Below are positions 9,876-21,245 of a stretch of DNA of 64,000 bases, piece after piece. Origin of the DNA: Chinchilla lanigera (taxonomy: Eukaryota > Chordata > Mammalia > Rodentia > Chinchillidae); contig NW_004955466.1 of the NCBI RefSeq assembly GCF_000276665.1, positions 4,578,679 to 4,642,678 of the forward strand, read 5' to 3'. The notes beneath the pieces were generated by a model that saw only the letters and a list, made by a program, of their open reading frames with translations, ran no database searches and was not told where the DNA came from. The position numbers and the translations under genes were made by a program. Every line of letters starts with the position of its first letter. Positions within the stretch are counted from its first letter, which is position 1.

Positions 9876-12800
9876 GTCAGTGCTCCCATTAATCCAAATG
9901 AGACCTAGACCCTGTCTCAGTGTTGGTCCCTGACATATCAGTGTAAGGCAGCTGTTTCCAACACCTGCTCTGCCGGCACCGAAGGAGTTAGCACTGCCTC
10001 CCCCAGATACGTGAGCCTGTGTTCCAACATCCTGCTCTCTCTCAACTTGACCTTTGTGTCTTTGTTTCTTACAAAACAGCAATAATTCCCAGATGGTCTG
10101 ATATCAGATATAATCACAGCACCACACCACCTGCTTAAGATGCGGCAGCTCAGCCCCACCTAACAGACCACAGAAAACATGTGTGCTTACCTTCCACGCT
10201 AGAAAGGAGGCTCCCTGGCCAGCCTCCCCTGACCAAGCCAACCCCACAGCCAGCTGCTGGGCTGGACTATAAAGTGGAGAGAAGGTAGGCCTCCCCGATT
10301 CCCTCCTCCCACACCAGGGAAGTATCAGGCAAACCTCTTCACCTATAAGGTGTTAGCTGTACCTCTTACCTCTCCCCGGGGGACATCTTAATATAGGATC
10401 CCTTAGAGCAGCAGTATCTCACCCAAAGCAGGAGTCGGGACAGAATGATAATTAAATGAGGTGTTTTTTGGTTTTTGTTTTTTCTTTCTGTTGCAGGGGA
10501 AAAAAGAAAAAGGAAACCATTTCTGCTTCTCTTCACTGATCTCCTAACCTCTCACCTCCTAACACCCCCAGCCAGCCGAGGCTTCGACTTCAGAGGCCTC
10601 AGTTCCCTGTTTTCTCTGGGCAGAGAGGAGCAGGGGTGGCAGGGGTTAGCTAATGGCCTCTCTGGAATTCAGGGGTTAAGCCTAAGGGAGGAATTTAGTC
10701 GGAGATGCCCCAGAGGATGGAGTAGAGATGGTAAAAAAAGCAGCTAGGGTCCCGTGGATTCTAGAAGGCTGGGAGGACATTCAAGGACATCCTCAAATAG
10801 TGGAGACTTGTGCCTTTCTGAGCAGGGCTGTGGGGCTGAGTTGGGCCTGGCAGTTAGGCCTCTAGAATTGCCCTGTTGGAGTGAGGGCCTCAGGGCAGCA
10901 GTTGGGCTGAAACCCTGAGAGTCAGAGCAAGGAGGGTGCTCCAGCTATTCACACGGCTGTGTGCATAAAAATGAGAAAATATTTTGTATAACAAAGAACA
11001 GGAGATGCTGACTTCTGGGAGGAAGATCTAAAGTTTCCTCAAAACTTCCACCATGACCATGACCAGGACCACCGCCCAAACTTGGCAGATGACTAAATCT
11101 CTACCTGTGTGACTGAAAACATGGGCAAAGGCACCCACAGCAGAACCGGCAGGAAAAGTAGGTGAATGAGGGGGAAACTCTTAATCCAAAAACAGTGGAG
11201 TAACGTTAATAATGGTGCTCGTGTTGACTAACTCAGGCCTTTGCCACACTCCTCTGTTACAAAGCAGGCCCTTATATTCTAGTGTGGTCCAACGGAAAGG
11301 ATGAAGACATTTCAATGATAATTTATATCAGCGATTTCACCAGCGAGGCCCGGAGCATGATTTCACTTGTTTTGGAAAAATAAAGACATGTGCATTTCCT
11401 TACTCCTTGGTGAAGTGCAGTGAATTCATACCCGTTATTTACGCATGGGCTGGGGGAGGGGAAGTAGTTAAACCAATCCTCAAACCACCAGGCAGCTGGG
11501 GAAGCTGGCAGGCTCTGCACTTCTGCATTTGTCTTTAGCTGGCAAAAGACAAATGAGCCCAGCACCTCTTGAGCCAGAGTTTGCGATGCAGAGTCTGCAA
11601 GAATGTTTGCTTGGGGAGCCACACTGTTCTTTATCTCAGCAGGTGTAACTCTGTCACATGATTGTTGGATCTGCTTTTTCCCCGCTCTAGCCCAAACTTG
11701 CCAGTTGAGAAAGCTATCACTGAGAACTAAATAGTCCGTCTCTATGTCCGCCCTGAAAACATGCCAGTCAGTCCCTTTATATAGAATATAACGAACATTT
11801 CCTGACTTCTGGGTTTAGGAAGGCCTCTCTCCCTGTCCTGAAGGCTAAACTTCCTTTTTGAGAACTCACTGGGTCCTCCCGGAAGCCGAGGTGGGTCCTG
11901 CAACCTGCCCTGCTTTACAGGTCACCAACAGACCAGTCAGAGAAAGACTGGGGCCTCTGTGGGGACACAGCCAGGGAGCTAAGTGCTGCTTCAGTACAAT
12001 CTTGGCGTCTGTAGCTGCTGGTGTTACTTCCATTGCCGGTTAATGTTACCTTGCAGAGGTAACTTTCACTTCATGGAAAATGCTAACAGAGCAACCAAGA
12101 GAAGGGGCCTTCCCAGCCCCAGGCCCAGCCATTCCTCCCAGGAGCAGAGACAAGGTGAATCTGTCAAGGCAGGCTGCCCACTGTCAGGGACTCACATTAC
12201 CTTTTTGGGCCATAGAAGTTGCCGTAAGTTTCAAGACTCAGCTGGTTTGGGAGAATATGGGATTTTGCACAGCCCTGACAGCAAGCAACCAAGAGAACAG
12301 AGGCGCTGTGGCTGAGTTCCATGGACTCCTTGAACATTAATGTTTCACGTGCTTCAAGTTTTCCTAGTAGGATTTCTTTCATCAATAAGCTTTTATATAA
12401 ACATCATCATAGCAAAAAGTGTCAAAGCTCCAAACACTCCTACCATTCAAGTGCTCTCATCTGAGTCCTCTTCCTGCCCGTGTCCTTGCCCACATGCGAG
12501 TGTGGAGCTGTGTTTGCAACATAGATAACGTTATCATTTTCATAACAAGATCACTGCTACTACTTAACTTTTCGTTTTATAGCTCAGTGTTTTGAAAAGT
12601 TCAACATGTATCGCTTGGAGTGTTTGTGGCAAGTTCAGATTTCTGGGTTCCCTCTGGAATGACAGTCCTGTAGATCTGGAGGTGGAACATAGGATTCTGC
12701 TCCCTGCCCATACAAGACCATCGTGGAGGACCACCAAGGCCATTCTCCTTAAAAGACTTCCATTGTGGCTAAGCCTGACCCTGTTTCCATGTATTGATGG

Positions 12801-13645
12801 TGCAGAGCTGGCTGGGACTTCTCCTTATCCCTTCAACTGGCTTTAAGCAATGCATATCGGTCAAGCCCAGGTGCTGATGATAATCTTTGGAGAGGGCAGG
12901 CGTGCTTCCCCACCCCTTGTTGCTCCCTCAAGTGAGCCGGGATGAGGTGGGATGTGTGAGCCAATGCTTCATGCTGCAGGCTGGGATCGAGCCTTGAGAA
13001 TAGAAGCTGTGACTTCCTGGGACTTCAAAGATTACTCATCAGAGCTGAAGCACCCACCCCAAAACACTAGATACTACCTCAGTTGTGTCATGCAGATGAC
13101 TCCTTCTGCACAGCCTTCTCTCTGCATATTGCAGAGGTGATCTCAGTCCTTCCACCTAGCCCAGCTCTTGGTACTCACCTACTTCCCAGGGTTCTCACTC
13201 CCTTCTTCACCAGTGAATAAAATCTGGGTTCAGCCCTGGGTAAAGGCCTTTGTTCAAGATGGCCATCATCGTGGCCAGACTCAGGACCCCCCTTAACTGC
13301 CCATCATTTTGGATATCTTATTATGTCTTTATTCCACACTGTGGGTTGCACTAGAGGTGGTAGATTGGGATTAACTCATTTCGATTCCAATAACTTTTCA
13401 TGGGATGACAAATATAAACCTCCTGGAACGTGATGAGGACTGGGAAGTGCCCTCTGTAACCATAACATTTAATGATGCTGGTTTTTAAAAAAATAAATAA
13501 ATATAATTCAGTTACAGGAACGAAGTAACTGAAAAGGAGATCCCTTTAATCTTCACTGTTTTCTTCAGAGCTTGCTCGATACACAGTAGCCTCTCCAGTC
13601 TCCTGGCTGTCATGGGTAGAAGTTGAATTTCTTTTCTTTGCCTCT
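9876..13645. other. Longest repeat-poor stretch, no confirmed gene
   Basis: About 3.8 kb without a recognisable interspersed repeat. A strong splice-acceptor-like tract ends at 10496 and opens onto a frame that continues to 10747. A TATA-like 'ctataaag' lies at 10266-10273. Several 60-110 codon frames exist (10475, 11323 minus, 11983, 12080) but none is recognisable. If the window holds an exon, this is the likeliest place. Confidence 0.35.
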
Positions 13646-13660
13646 CATGATCCACTTTTC

Positions 13661-13764
13661 TTTTTTTTTTTTTTTTTCTGGTTTTTCTCCGGTACCGGGA
13701 ACCGAACTCACGACCTTGCGCTTGCCAGGCAGGCGCTTTGCCGCTGAGCTAAATCCCCAGCCCC
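13661..13764 (-). mobile_element. Young ID-type SINE with perfect 15-bp target duplication
   Basis: Minus-strand copy of the young ID subfamily, with the same body as at 4688 and 15143, including 'ccggtaccgggaaccgaac' in antisense. The duplication 'catgatccacttttc' is identical at 13646-13660 and 13765-13779. Box A and box B words are intact. Confidence 0.95.
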
Positions 13765-13779
13765 CATGATCCACTTTTC

Positions 13780-14260
13780 ACCTTCTGCACCTGCGCTCTG
13801 CCGGCCCCAGCGAGCTGGCTCCCCTCCTCCTCCAGCCCGGGCGGGGACTGGCCGAGGACGGGGCATATTCACTTGGCTCCTTCCTGCCGTGTGGCCCTCT
13901 CCCTCGCCTGCTTTGTAGGCTCCCTTTGCTGGTTCTGCCCTTGTGTCCTTTCAGCCTCCTGCGCTGTTAAGCTTCTACTTTAAGTCCAGCCCAGGCTTTG
14001 TAGATAGCGCCTTTTATTACTCTCTCCTCAAACGACTCAATTGAAGAGCTTTTTATCCTTTTACTTTTGCCAGATTACTTAACAGACACAGCTAACCTTT
14101 AGAATATTATGCTCTTATTACGATTTCTAAGTTTATGTGGGGGAAAATTGCCCTCTCCTAACTTTTTGCAAGTCGTTTATTTTTCCCTAGTAACGTTGCT
14201 GAAGTTACCATTTAAAAATTTAAAATGTATAACTTTTGATTGTTAAAAATAAGATCCTAA
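13780..14260. other. Unassigned DNA, first 90 bases GC-rich
   Basis: Sequence at 13785-13870 is moderately GC- and CpG-rich ('ccagcccgggcggggac') but too short to call a CpG island. The rest is AT-rich and unrecognised. Confidence 0.4.
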
Positions 14261-14404
14261 ACCAGGTGTGGTGGTGCACACCTGTAGTCCAGCACTCAGG
14301 AGGCTGAGGCAGGAGGATCGCCATGAATTCAAGACTAACCTGGGCTACACTGTGAGGTCAAGTCCAGCCTAAACTACATAGCAAGACCCTGTCTCAAAAA
14401 AAAA
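14261..14404 (+). mobile_element. B1 SINE with the doubled segment
   Basis: 'accaggtgtggtggtgcaca', 'gctgaggcaggaggatcg', then 'cctgggctacactgtgaggt' and the second copy 'agtccagcctaaactacata', ending 'gcaagaccctgtctc' and an A tail. Confidence 0.93.
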
Positions 14405-14447
14405 CCAAAAATCCTTACTAAAACTGATTTAAAGAGATAATTTTGAA

Positions 14448-14660
14448 GCCAGGCGTGGTAGCACATACCTATAATCCCAGCTACTCGAGAAACTGAAGCA
14501 GGAGGACCATGAGGTTGAGGCCAGCCTGAGCAATTTAACAAGACTCTGCCTCAAAATAAAAGTGAAAGAGGGTGAGAGTGTAGCTCAAGGGTACAGCATT
14601 TGCCTAGCACGAGCAGGGCCCCGGGTTTAATCCCCAGTTCTGAAATACACATACATACAT
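14448..14660 (+). mobile_element. B1-ID composite SINE
   Basis: A B1 half without the doubled segment ('gccaggcgtggtagcacata' to 'gcctcaaaataaaa') is joined to an ID half ('gggtgagagtgtagctcaag' to 'gggtttaatccccagttc'), ending in an ACAT-type tail. The arrangement matches the composite class described in rodents as MEN or B1-dID. Many similar copies in this window show it is a family and not a chance neighbour pair. Confidence 0.88.
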
Positions 14661-14694
14661 AGACATAAATAAGAAAAAGTTCTTTTAAATTCTG

Positions 14695-14867
14695 GGGTTT
14701 TTTTTGTTTGTTTGTTTGTTTATGTCTTTTTGAGACAGGGTCTTGCTATGCAGTTCAGACTGGCATTGAGCTCACTTTGTAGCCCAGGCTGGTCTCAAAC
14801 TCACAACGATCCTCCTGTCTCAGCCTCCCAGGTGCTGGGATTATAGGCGTGCGCCACCACACCCGGC
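14695..14867 (-). mobile_element. B1 SINE with 9-bp target duplication
   Basis: Antisense B1: 'ttgagacagggtcttgctat', two 'ggctgg/actggc' segments, 'gctgggattataggcgtgc' and 'ccaccacacccggc'. 'taaattctg' flanks it at 14686-14694 and 14868-14876. It lies opposite the plus-strand B1s just upstream, so the two could pair in a transcript. Confidence 0.92.
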
Positions 14868-14868
14868 T

Positions 14869-14940
14869 AAATTCTGAGTTTTGAACAAGCACTACTACCA
14901 GGTGGTTCCGATGCCGGCTGTGGTTTAAGAGGAAGTGCAC
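14869..14940 (+). mobile_element. hAT-type MITE fragment (MER1 group), target of the B1 insertion
   Basis: 'attctgagttttgaacaagc' with 'ccaggtggttccgatgcc' matches the 3' half of the same MITE type seen at 6370. The B1 at 14695 interrupts or abuts it. Confidence 0.5.
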
Positions 14941-15142
14941 AGGGGGCTTTTGATGGTTCTCACCAGGCAGCTTCTAAGGCATCAGCATCCCCTTTCTTAA
15001 GAGTCCACCTCAGTGAGTCTGAGATAAAGCAGTTTTACCCGGAAGAGTGACCTGAAAGTCTGGATTTTACAGTCTATTCTTAATGCCTGGTTTTAAGGTC
15101 CAGGATAGCTGTGCCTGTGATTTTTTTCTAAAGTTTAATACG

Positions 15143-15252
15143 GGGGGCTGGGGATTTAGCTCAGCGGCAAAAGTTCCTGCCTGGCAAGCACAAGGTCGTG
15201 AGTTCAGTTCCCGGTACCAGAGAAAAAAACAAAAATAAATAAAAATAAAAAA
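15143..15252 (+). mobile_element. Young ID-type SINE with 14-bp target duplication
   Basis: 'gggggctggggatttagctc' through 'gttcagttcccggtacc' with an A-rich AAAT tail. 'taaagtttaatacg' is identical at 15129-15142 and 15253-15266. It differs from the 4688 copy at only a few positions. Confidence 0.95.
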
Positions 15253-15266
15253 TAAAGTTTAATACG

Positions 15267-15618
15267 CTAGGCTTTTCCTAGAATATACATTCCTCTATGT
15301 TCCCTATTTTAAAAACTACCTATTTGTCTCTCGGGCTCAACAATAGCTCCTTTGTGAAGCTCTTGATCCTCCCACATCTGGAATGAGAATACCGCTGAGT
15401 TACTCTGCTCTGGCAGATGGAGCTGTGCTGAACAGAAGCCTTGCGCGTCTCCTTGCCCAGCATGTGCACCTGACTCCAGCTCGGAAGTGCAGAGAAGGTG
15501 ACGGAACTTCACTTCCCCTGCCCTGGTCTACCTCCCCTCACCTCCGGTCCTACCCGTCATCATCTCTCTTTGTCTGAATGAATTGTTCCCAAATCTGACC
15601 CCCTTAAAAATGTTCAGA
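15267..15618. other. Unassigned DNA
   Basis: Short frames overlap on both strands (15309-15512 minus, 15383-15577 plus). No repeat or protein is recognised. Confidence 0.45.
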
Positions 15619-15774
15619 TGCTGGTGATCCTAGCACCCTGGGAAACTGAGGCAGGAGGATCACAATTTCAAGCCCATCCTGGGCAATGTAGAGATGGCTA
15701 GGGGCGTGGCTCACTGGTATAGTGTTTGCCTAGCGTGTAAGAGACCTGGGTTCAATCCCTGGTACTGGAAAAAA
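15619..15774 (+). mobile_element. B1-ID composite SINE, 5' end eroded
   Basis: 'atgctggtgatcctagcacc', 'aaactgaggcaggaggatca', 'catcctgggcaatgtagaga' (B1 half), then 'ggggcgtggctcactggtat' and 'gggttcaatccctggtac' (ID half). The A linker between the halves is almost lost. Confidence 0.82.
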
Positions 15775-15775
15775 A

Positions 15776-16342
15776 GGTTTTCTTTAATGCTGTGTGCTCA
15801 CTGTTGTCCTGAGTTGCTCCTTAGCACCTGTTGCTAAATACTGAGCCGAGTACCTGTGGCCTACTCCTCCCTCTACATGGGCCTTAGGTGTGTTGGGCTG
15901 GGACAAATTCTAGCATGTGGGAACTAGAGGAAAATTTAGCAATCAGTTTCCTTTACCGTGGCGTGTGCCCTACCCCCCTCAACAACTTCAGTCTGGCCAC
16001 TCTGACCTCTCACCTTGGCCTGCCTTTGACCTCTTGACACTGGTCTGTACTAACTTATGCCATCTCTTGCTGCTTGAGGTTCCTGTTGCTGGTTCTGAGG
16101 CTGCCCTGGCTCTGTCCCTTAAGCTTCCCCAGCGAGTTCTGAGCAGCCAGCTGCTCTCTTGCCAGCTGTAGCCTGGCCTGACCCTTTCTCTGATGAAAGG
16201 CACGTGACTGTTAGTTCCATCCAGGTTAATAAGAAGCTTACCTCCCACTAAGCAGTAGTAGTCATCATCAAAAGCTTTGAGTAGTTGGTGACAAAATCAG
16301 AGCTGTGTTTGAAGAATATTTTCCTTTAAATATGCAGGAGGC
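15776..16342. other. Unassigned DNA
   Basis: No repeat, exon or RNA gene recognised. Overlapping frames at 15917-16171 (plus) and 15988-16248 (minus) are shadows of each other. Confidence 0.45.
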
Positions 16343-16418
16343 GGGCTGGGGATGTGGTTCAGGGGCAAAGTCCTTGCCTTGCATGCCAGAGGCCTGAGTT
16401 TAATCCCAAGCAATGCAT
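16343..16418 (+). mobile_element. ID-type SINE, older subfamily
   Basis: 'gggctggggatgtggttcag', 'cttgccttgcatgccagagg' and 'gagtttaatcccaagcaatg' match the ID body, with a decayed tail. Confidence 0.85.
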
Positions 16419-16619
16419 AAGAAAATCAGACCAGTAGCGACATACAGACCTGCACCTGTGATCGTGGGGCTGTGTGCATGTATACAACCAGAAGTCCATA
16501 TACCACGTGTCTAGAAGGCATAAATCCAACCAACACATTGTTAAATAAAATATTTTCTTCACCTTATCATGAAAGGATATACCTTTATAACAACCTGGAA
16601 GGCCAGATTCAAATGTGGA

Positions 16620-16850
16620 GCTCTTTTTAAGGACGGAGAAGTTTATTTTGGTTCAGGGTTACAATCCAGATTGGCTAGTTCCAAGGCAGATATTGTTCGA
16701 TGGGAGTGTCTGGGTGGAGAAGAGCTGTTCACATCATGGTGAAGTTTTCAGAGGATTCACTCCGTGATTAACTGGCTCCAAAGCAGAAACGGGGTGGAAG
16801 AAGGGCAGGGAAGGAGAAAGTTGTTCACTCCCTGACAGCCAGCAGTGGGA
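16620..16850. mobile_element. URR1-like hAT element fragment (tentative)
   Basis: 'aagtttattttggttcaggg', 'ggctagttccaaggcagata' and 'aactggctccaaagcagaaa' repeat words found in the clearer copies at 24290, 38500 and 61895. The piece is rearranged and its limits are unclear. Confidence 0.4.
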
Positions 16851-16893
16851 GAGGGAGAGAGACAGAGACAGAGACAGAGACAGAGAGACAGAG
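16848..16893. repeat. (GAGACA)n microsatellite
   Basis: About six imperfect GAGACA units within a longer GA-rich tract that runs to about 16935. Confidence 0.9.
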
Positions 16894-16935
16894 AAACTGA
16901 GAGAAGGAAGGAGGAGAAGAAGAAAGAGGGGGAGG

Positions 16936-18030
16936 ATCAAATATGGGATACTTGAATGTCTCAGAGTTCCATGCTGGAAAACAGTGGGACAGAGCGAGCT
17001 GGCCCCTCACGCCGACCCACTCCCACTTCTCTACTCAGCACAGGCTCTGCCACACAGGGCACCGGATGGGACGTGAGCGCCTTCACAGGGACGAGTCCAA
17101 GCTCCACCCACTTTCCAAGCTCCACCCACTTTCCACTCTCACCTCACCACATCCCTCTCCAGCAGACAACGACCTCTGGGCGCTGGACACCTTCCCTCTC
17201 AGGCCTAGGAGTACAGGGATGCTACGCTCTGTCCTTAGGAAAATGTACCCAGGGAAGTTAGCCCTGAGGTTATTTTGATGGGTTGAGTAGACTACATTCT
17301 GGAGCTTTATAACCTCTTGGGGTCTACAACCATATTTGGCCCTGGACTGTATTTAACAAATGCAAACTTAGTATACCTTATTTTAAATCTTATATGAAGA
17401 TTATGGCTTCCATAAGAAATGATTTGGTAATACTTTCTGGTTTATTTTTCAAGAATGATTGACAGAAAGCTTAGGAATATAAGAGACTAAGAATACAAAT
17501 TTATCCTTTTTTTTATTAAAAAACACAAAAGTTATAGTTTATGTTTTTTTAAAATGTACCTGGAGAAGAAGTAATCTAGAAAGTAGGTTTTACAAGAACA
17601 GAGTTCTGGGTGAAAACCATTCTGCTGGCCTCGTGGATTCCTTATTTCATGAGACATGCAGCCAAAAGGGGCTCAAGGGACCCCTCTAAAACACAAGGCC
17701 CACCACAGAGGATATAACTAGTAAAATAAGATAACTTTGGTAGAAGATACAGCCAACAGTAGGGAAATCATTGCAGAGCTCATCAAGGGACCAGGTAAGA
17801 CAGTAGACCAGGAAAGAGATGAGGAAAGAAATAGAGTGATCCAGGAAGCAGGGAGTTAGAAAGCAGAAACCATGCCTCAGCAAACTGCCTGGCTTCCTGG
17901 GAGCCTCTCAGGTTCTGATTCAGCTTCTGCCCAGACCACCAACATCTCCCACTTAGGTCATTAGACATCTCAGAATGTTAACTCTTCTTTGCCTTAGCTA
18001 GTGGCAGTAAGCTACTGTTACTTGAAAACA
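16936..18030. other. Unassigned DNA with a small tandem duplication
   Basis: 'ccaagctccacccacttt' occurs twice in direct tandem at 17097-17114 and 17115-17132. Overlapping frames at 16943-17278 and 16956-17261 cross it. Nothing else is recognised up to the next SINE. Confidence 0.5.
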
Positions 18031-18033
18031 ATA

Positions 18034-18300
18034 GTTTTTTGTTTTGTTTTATTTTGTTTTGTTTTTTCTTTTTTGAACCAGAGTCTCACTATGTAGTCCA
18101 GGCTGGTCTTGAACTCACTATGGAGCCAAGGCTGGCCTCAAATTTGAGATCCTTGGGCCGAGGACATAGCTCAAGCACAAACATCTGCCTGGCAAGCACA
18201 AGGCCCTGAGTTCGATTCCTGGTAAAAAAAAAAAAATTGAGATCCTTCTGCCTTAGTTTCCTTCATGCTGGGATTACAGACATATACCACTACACCTGCA
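18034..18300 (-). mobile_element. B1 SINE split by an ID insertion
   Basis: Antisense B1: 'gagtctcactatgtagtcca', 'ggctggtcttgaactcacta', 'aggctggcctcaaatttgag', then after the ID insertion 'gatccttctgccttagtttc' and 'gctgggattacagacatata'. The nested insertion shows this B1 is older than that ID copy. Confidence 0.92.
18155..18236 (+). mobile_element. ID-type SINE nested in a B1
   Basis: 'gggccgaggacatagctcaa', 'ctgcctggcaagcacaaggc', 'ctgagttcgattcctggt' and a 13-A tail. 'ttgagatcctt' is duplicated at 18144-18154 and 18237-18247. Its body is intermediate between the old and young ID types. Confidence 0.93.
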
Positions 18301-18549
18301 TGTAAAAAGTAATCTTGTCAAAATACTATGTAGTTGGTGGCAAAGGAAATCAAAGTTTTCCCAGAGAGCAGGAGGGTAGAAAAAGAAAAGAACTAAAGAC
18401 AGAGGCTTAGGAAAGACATAAATTTAGGAGTAGAAAAAATGAGAAAAGAACCAGGGCATGAGTTGTCATGGATGCAGAGGTAGAACTACCTCACTAGGGT
18501 GAGTGCTTAAGAAAGAGGGGCTGGTCATTTGGAACACGGGTCTGAGACT

Positions 18550-18950
18550 GTTGTGGTTCATATTTGGATGTCCCCACACAGCCTCATGAGCTCACAGGTG
18601 GGCCTTTTGCGGGTGACTGGATCATAGGGGTGTGATACTCACCAGTGGATTGGCCCACGGATGTGTTCATAGCTAAATGTGATGTTGGGAGGTGAAGTCT
18701 GGCTGGAGGAGGGGGGAGTGGTCACTGTGGGCGTGGCCTGGACGGGTCTGTGGCTTCCAGTTTCTCCCTCCACCCTCTCTCTGCTTCCTGCCTGCCATGC
18801 CATGAACAACTCTCCTCAGCCATGGTGCCTTGCCTTGAGCCAACTATGGACTGAACCTCTACCAACCGTGAGCCAAAATCAGCTTTCCCTCCGGTAAGTA
18901 ATGTGCGTATAAGTATTGTGTCTCAGTAACACAAAGTTACTAAGACAGAG
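18550..18950 (+). mobile_element. MaLR-type LTR, solo
   Basis: 'gttcatatttggatgtcccc', 'gactggatcataggggtgtg', 'gtcactgtgggcgtggcctg', 'ctctctctgcttcctgcctg', 'actatggactgaacctctac', 'cgtgagccaaaatcagcttt' and 'gtctcagtaacacaaagtta' follow the order of a mammalian MaLR LTR from U3 to its 3' end. No internal sequence is present, so it is a solo LTR. Confidence 0.72.
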
Positions 18951-19437
18951 AAGAAGCCAGGGAGCTTAGTAACTAAAAAGCCACTGATGACCTTCAAAGC
19001 AGCACAAATAGAGACAGATATCGGCAGATGGACACCCCAGGCCAGCCGCTGAGAAGGCTGAGCAGCAGCTGTCAGGCTTTCTCCTTCTCCATGCTGGTCG
19101 TGACTGTGACTGCTGCTGCCTGTTTTGCCCTCTCTGTCCACTGAGCATGCTTGTGAACCCCACACAACCAGCAACAAGGCAGGCTTGAAATGTGTTAGAA
19201 AATGGAGTGGGACACCAAGACCCTGAGCAGTACTCTGTAAGGGTGGGGCCACTGGGGAAAATCAGCTGACCAACTATAGAACCAGAGTTCTTGGGATCCC
19301 CAGTCTTCTCCAGAAATTTGAGGACTTCCCTCTTTTCCTCTTATTCTGCGTCTGCTTAGGAGAGTTAAGGATAAAATCCTGTCTGGGTGGGTACCAACCT
19401 CCACTGCTTGTCTGCTGGCCAAGGCAAACCAGCTGCT
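18951..19437. other. Unassigned DNA
   Basis: Minus-strand frames at 18923-19252 and 18966-19163 overlap and are unrecognised. Confidence 0.45.
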
Positions 19438-19496
19438 ACTACTTCTTCTTCCTTCTCCTCCTCCTCCTCTTCATTCTTTTCTTCCTCTCTCCCTCT

Positions 19497-19581
<85 letters not shown>
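19438..19581. repeat. Compound (CTT/CTC)n-(CT)n-(CA)n microsatellite
   Basis: Pyrimidine-only sequence with CTT/CTC triplets (19438-19498) leads into about 18 CT units (19500-19536) and then about 20 CA units (19541-19580). The listed frames over it are repeat translations. The CT part can form triplex (H-DNA) and the CA part Z-DNA in supercoiled DNA. Confidence 0.95.
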
Positions 19582-19584
<3 letters not shown>

Positions 19585-20344
19585 TACTCATGGTGGTGGT
19601 GGGAGTGGGACAATCTCTGGCACAGTCTCTTAGTCTGAACAATTCAAAGTTAAGCACAAATAAGTGAAATTAACTTTGTATTCGAGGAAGCTCATCTCTG
19701 TTCTCTGTTAAAACAGCTGATGCCAGGAGAGCCCAGGCTGTGAAGTGTGCAGTGTTTTTCAGGGAGGCAGGAGGCTTCTAGCGGGGGAGATGAGCAACCA
19801 GACAACCTGTGCCCACCTTCTCCGATGGGTGGGATGTGTGGAGACAGTCATAGAAGAGGATCTCAAGAAGTGCAGGCATCACCCTAACAATAGGCCAGCC
19901 ACTGCCATAGACTTCCTCTCCTCTGAGTCCCCACACCGCCCTACCCTACTCCTCAATCATAACTTCCAGCCAAGTGATCTCCAGGCCATGTGACCCACAC
20001 TACAACCCCTGCAAGGGGCAAATGGAGGGCAGAGTCCACTGCAAAGGGAGGGCCCGGTCCCCCCTGCAGAGTTCACTGAAAGAGAACATTGTCAATGACT
20101 TTTCCTGCATCTGACTCAGTAGTATGCATGTCAGCACCTCCATGCTCCTCTCAACAGTTCCTGCAAAGAAGTAAAAATGAATCCTCCTCAGAAAAGTAAA
20201 AGAGCCTTAACCTTTTCCTCTTGATTTTTACCCCTTTTTAATCCAAATATCTGCATCCCCTTGGTGTTACAGTCCCCCTTTAACTTCGGGTGGCCATTCC
20301 TGGAGGTCTTTCCTTCCTGTCTCCTCAGGGGACAGATTTCTTTT
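19582..20344. other. Unassigned single-copy DNA
   Basis: No repeat, exon or RNA gene recognised. A frame at 19745-19993 is unrecognised. Confidence 0.45.
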
Positions 20345-20569
20345 CAACTGACACAAAAAGTACACATATTTATAAGGTATTCTGTGATGTTTTGATACGT
20401 GTATACATTGTGTAATGTTCAAATCAGGGTAAATATATCTGTCTCCTCAAACGTTTTTTATTTCTTTGTGGTAAAAACATCCAAAATTCTTTCTTCTAGC
20501 TTTTATGAAATACACAGTGCATTAACATTATAGTCACCCTACTGTGCAATAGAATGCCAGAACTGCCAA

Positions 20570-20775
20570 CCAAGGCAGCACAGGTGTGTAATCCCAGTTT
20601 CTTGGGAGGCTGAGCTAGGAAGATTGTAAGTTTGAGCCCAGGCTGGGGCACTCAGCATAAAAAATAAAATAAAATAGAATAAAACAAATTAAAATAAAAT
20701 CGAATGGGCTGGGAGTGTGGCTCACGACAAGCACTTACACACCATGCACAGTCCTGCATTCAGTCCTCATAACAC
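20570..20775 (+). mobile_element. B1-ID composite SINE
   Basis: The B1 half 'aggcagcacaggtgtgtaat' to 'ggctggggcactcagc' is joined by a long AAAAT linker to the ID half 'gggctgggagtgtggctcac' to 'cattcagtcctcataac'. The tail has become a CA repeat. Confidence 0.85.
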
Positions 20776-20799
20776 CACACACACACACACACACACACC
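20774..20799. repeat. (CA)n microsatellite in a SINE tail
   Basis: About 12 CA units replace the tail of the composite SINE. Confidence 0.92.
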
Positions 20800-21060
20800 C
20801 CAGTTGCATTTCTCCTATCTAACTGTAACTCCATACCCACCAACCAATCTTTCCTAACCCTCCCTCTCCACTACTCTCCCAGCCCCCGGTAAGCTATTCT
20901 ACTCTCGGCTTTTATGAGATCATCGTCTGGCTCCCACATGAGTGAGATCATGTGGTATTTGTCTTTCTGTATTTGTATTTCATTAAATATAATGTCCTAG
21001 ATTTTTTTTTTAATGTACAAACAAAGTTTACCTTTCTCCTCTGAGGACCTGAAGGGAGTT

Positions 21061-21245
21061 TACTAAACACCATAATATTTTCATATATTCACCCAATCCT
21101 CTTAATTGCCTGTGAAATAGATGTTATTATTATCTCTGATCCACAAGAGAGAAACCCATTTATGAATGGCCCAGCAACTTGCCTAAAGTTGCTGAGTTTG
21201 TAAGTCCAGGAGCTGAGGATTGGACTTCTACCTTCTGATTCCAAA
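21061..21245 (-). mobile_element. MIR SINE
   Basis: Antisense MIR: 'caatcctcttaattgcctgt', 'gaaatagatgttattattat', 'gcaacttgcctaaagttgct' and 'gtaagtccaggagctgagga'. Old and diverged. Confidence 0.75.

Larger units (their letters stand above)
20345..21000 (-). mobile_element. L1 3' UTR, antisense, split by a composite SINE
   Basis: 'tgatgttttgatacgtgtat', 'acattgtgtaatgttcaaat', 'attatagtcaccctactgtg', then beyond the SINE 'catttctcctatctaactgt', 'cccaccaaccaatctttcc' and 'tcccacatgagtgagatcat' follow the antisense 3' UTR of an old mammalian L1. The insert at 20570-20799 separates the two parts. Confidence 0.78.

Noticed and set aside
19365..19638. Poly-histidine/threonine and poly-serine/leucine proteins
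   Set aside because: Direct translations of the CT/CA microsatellite.
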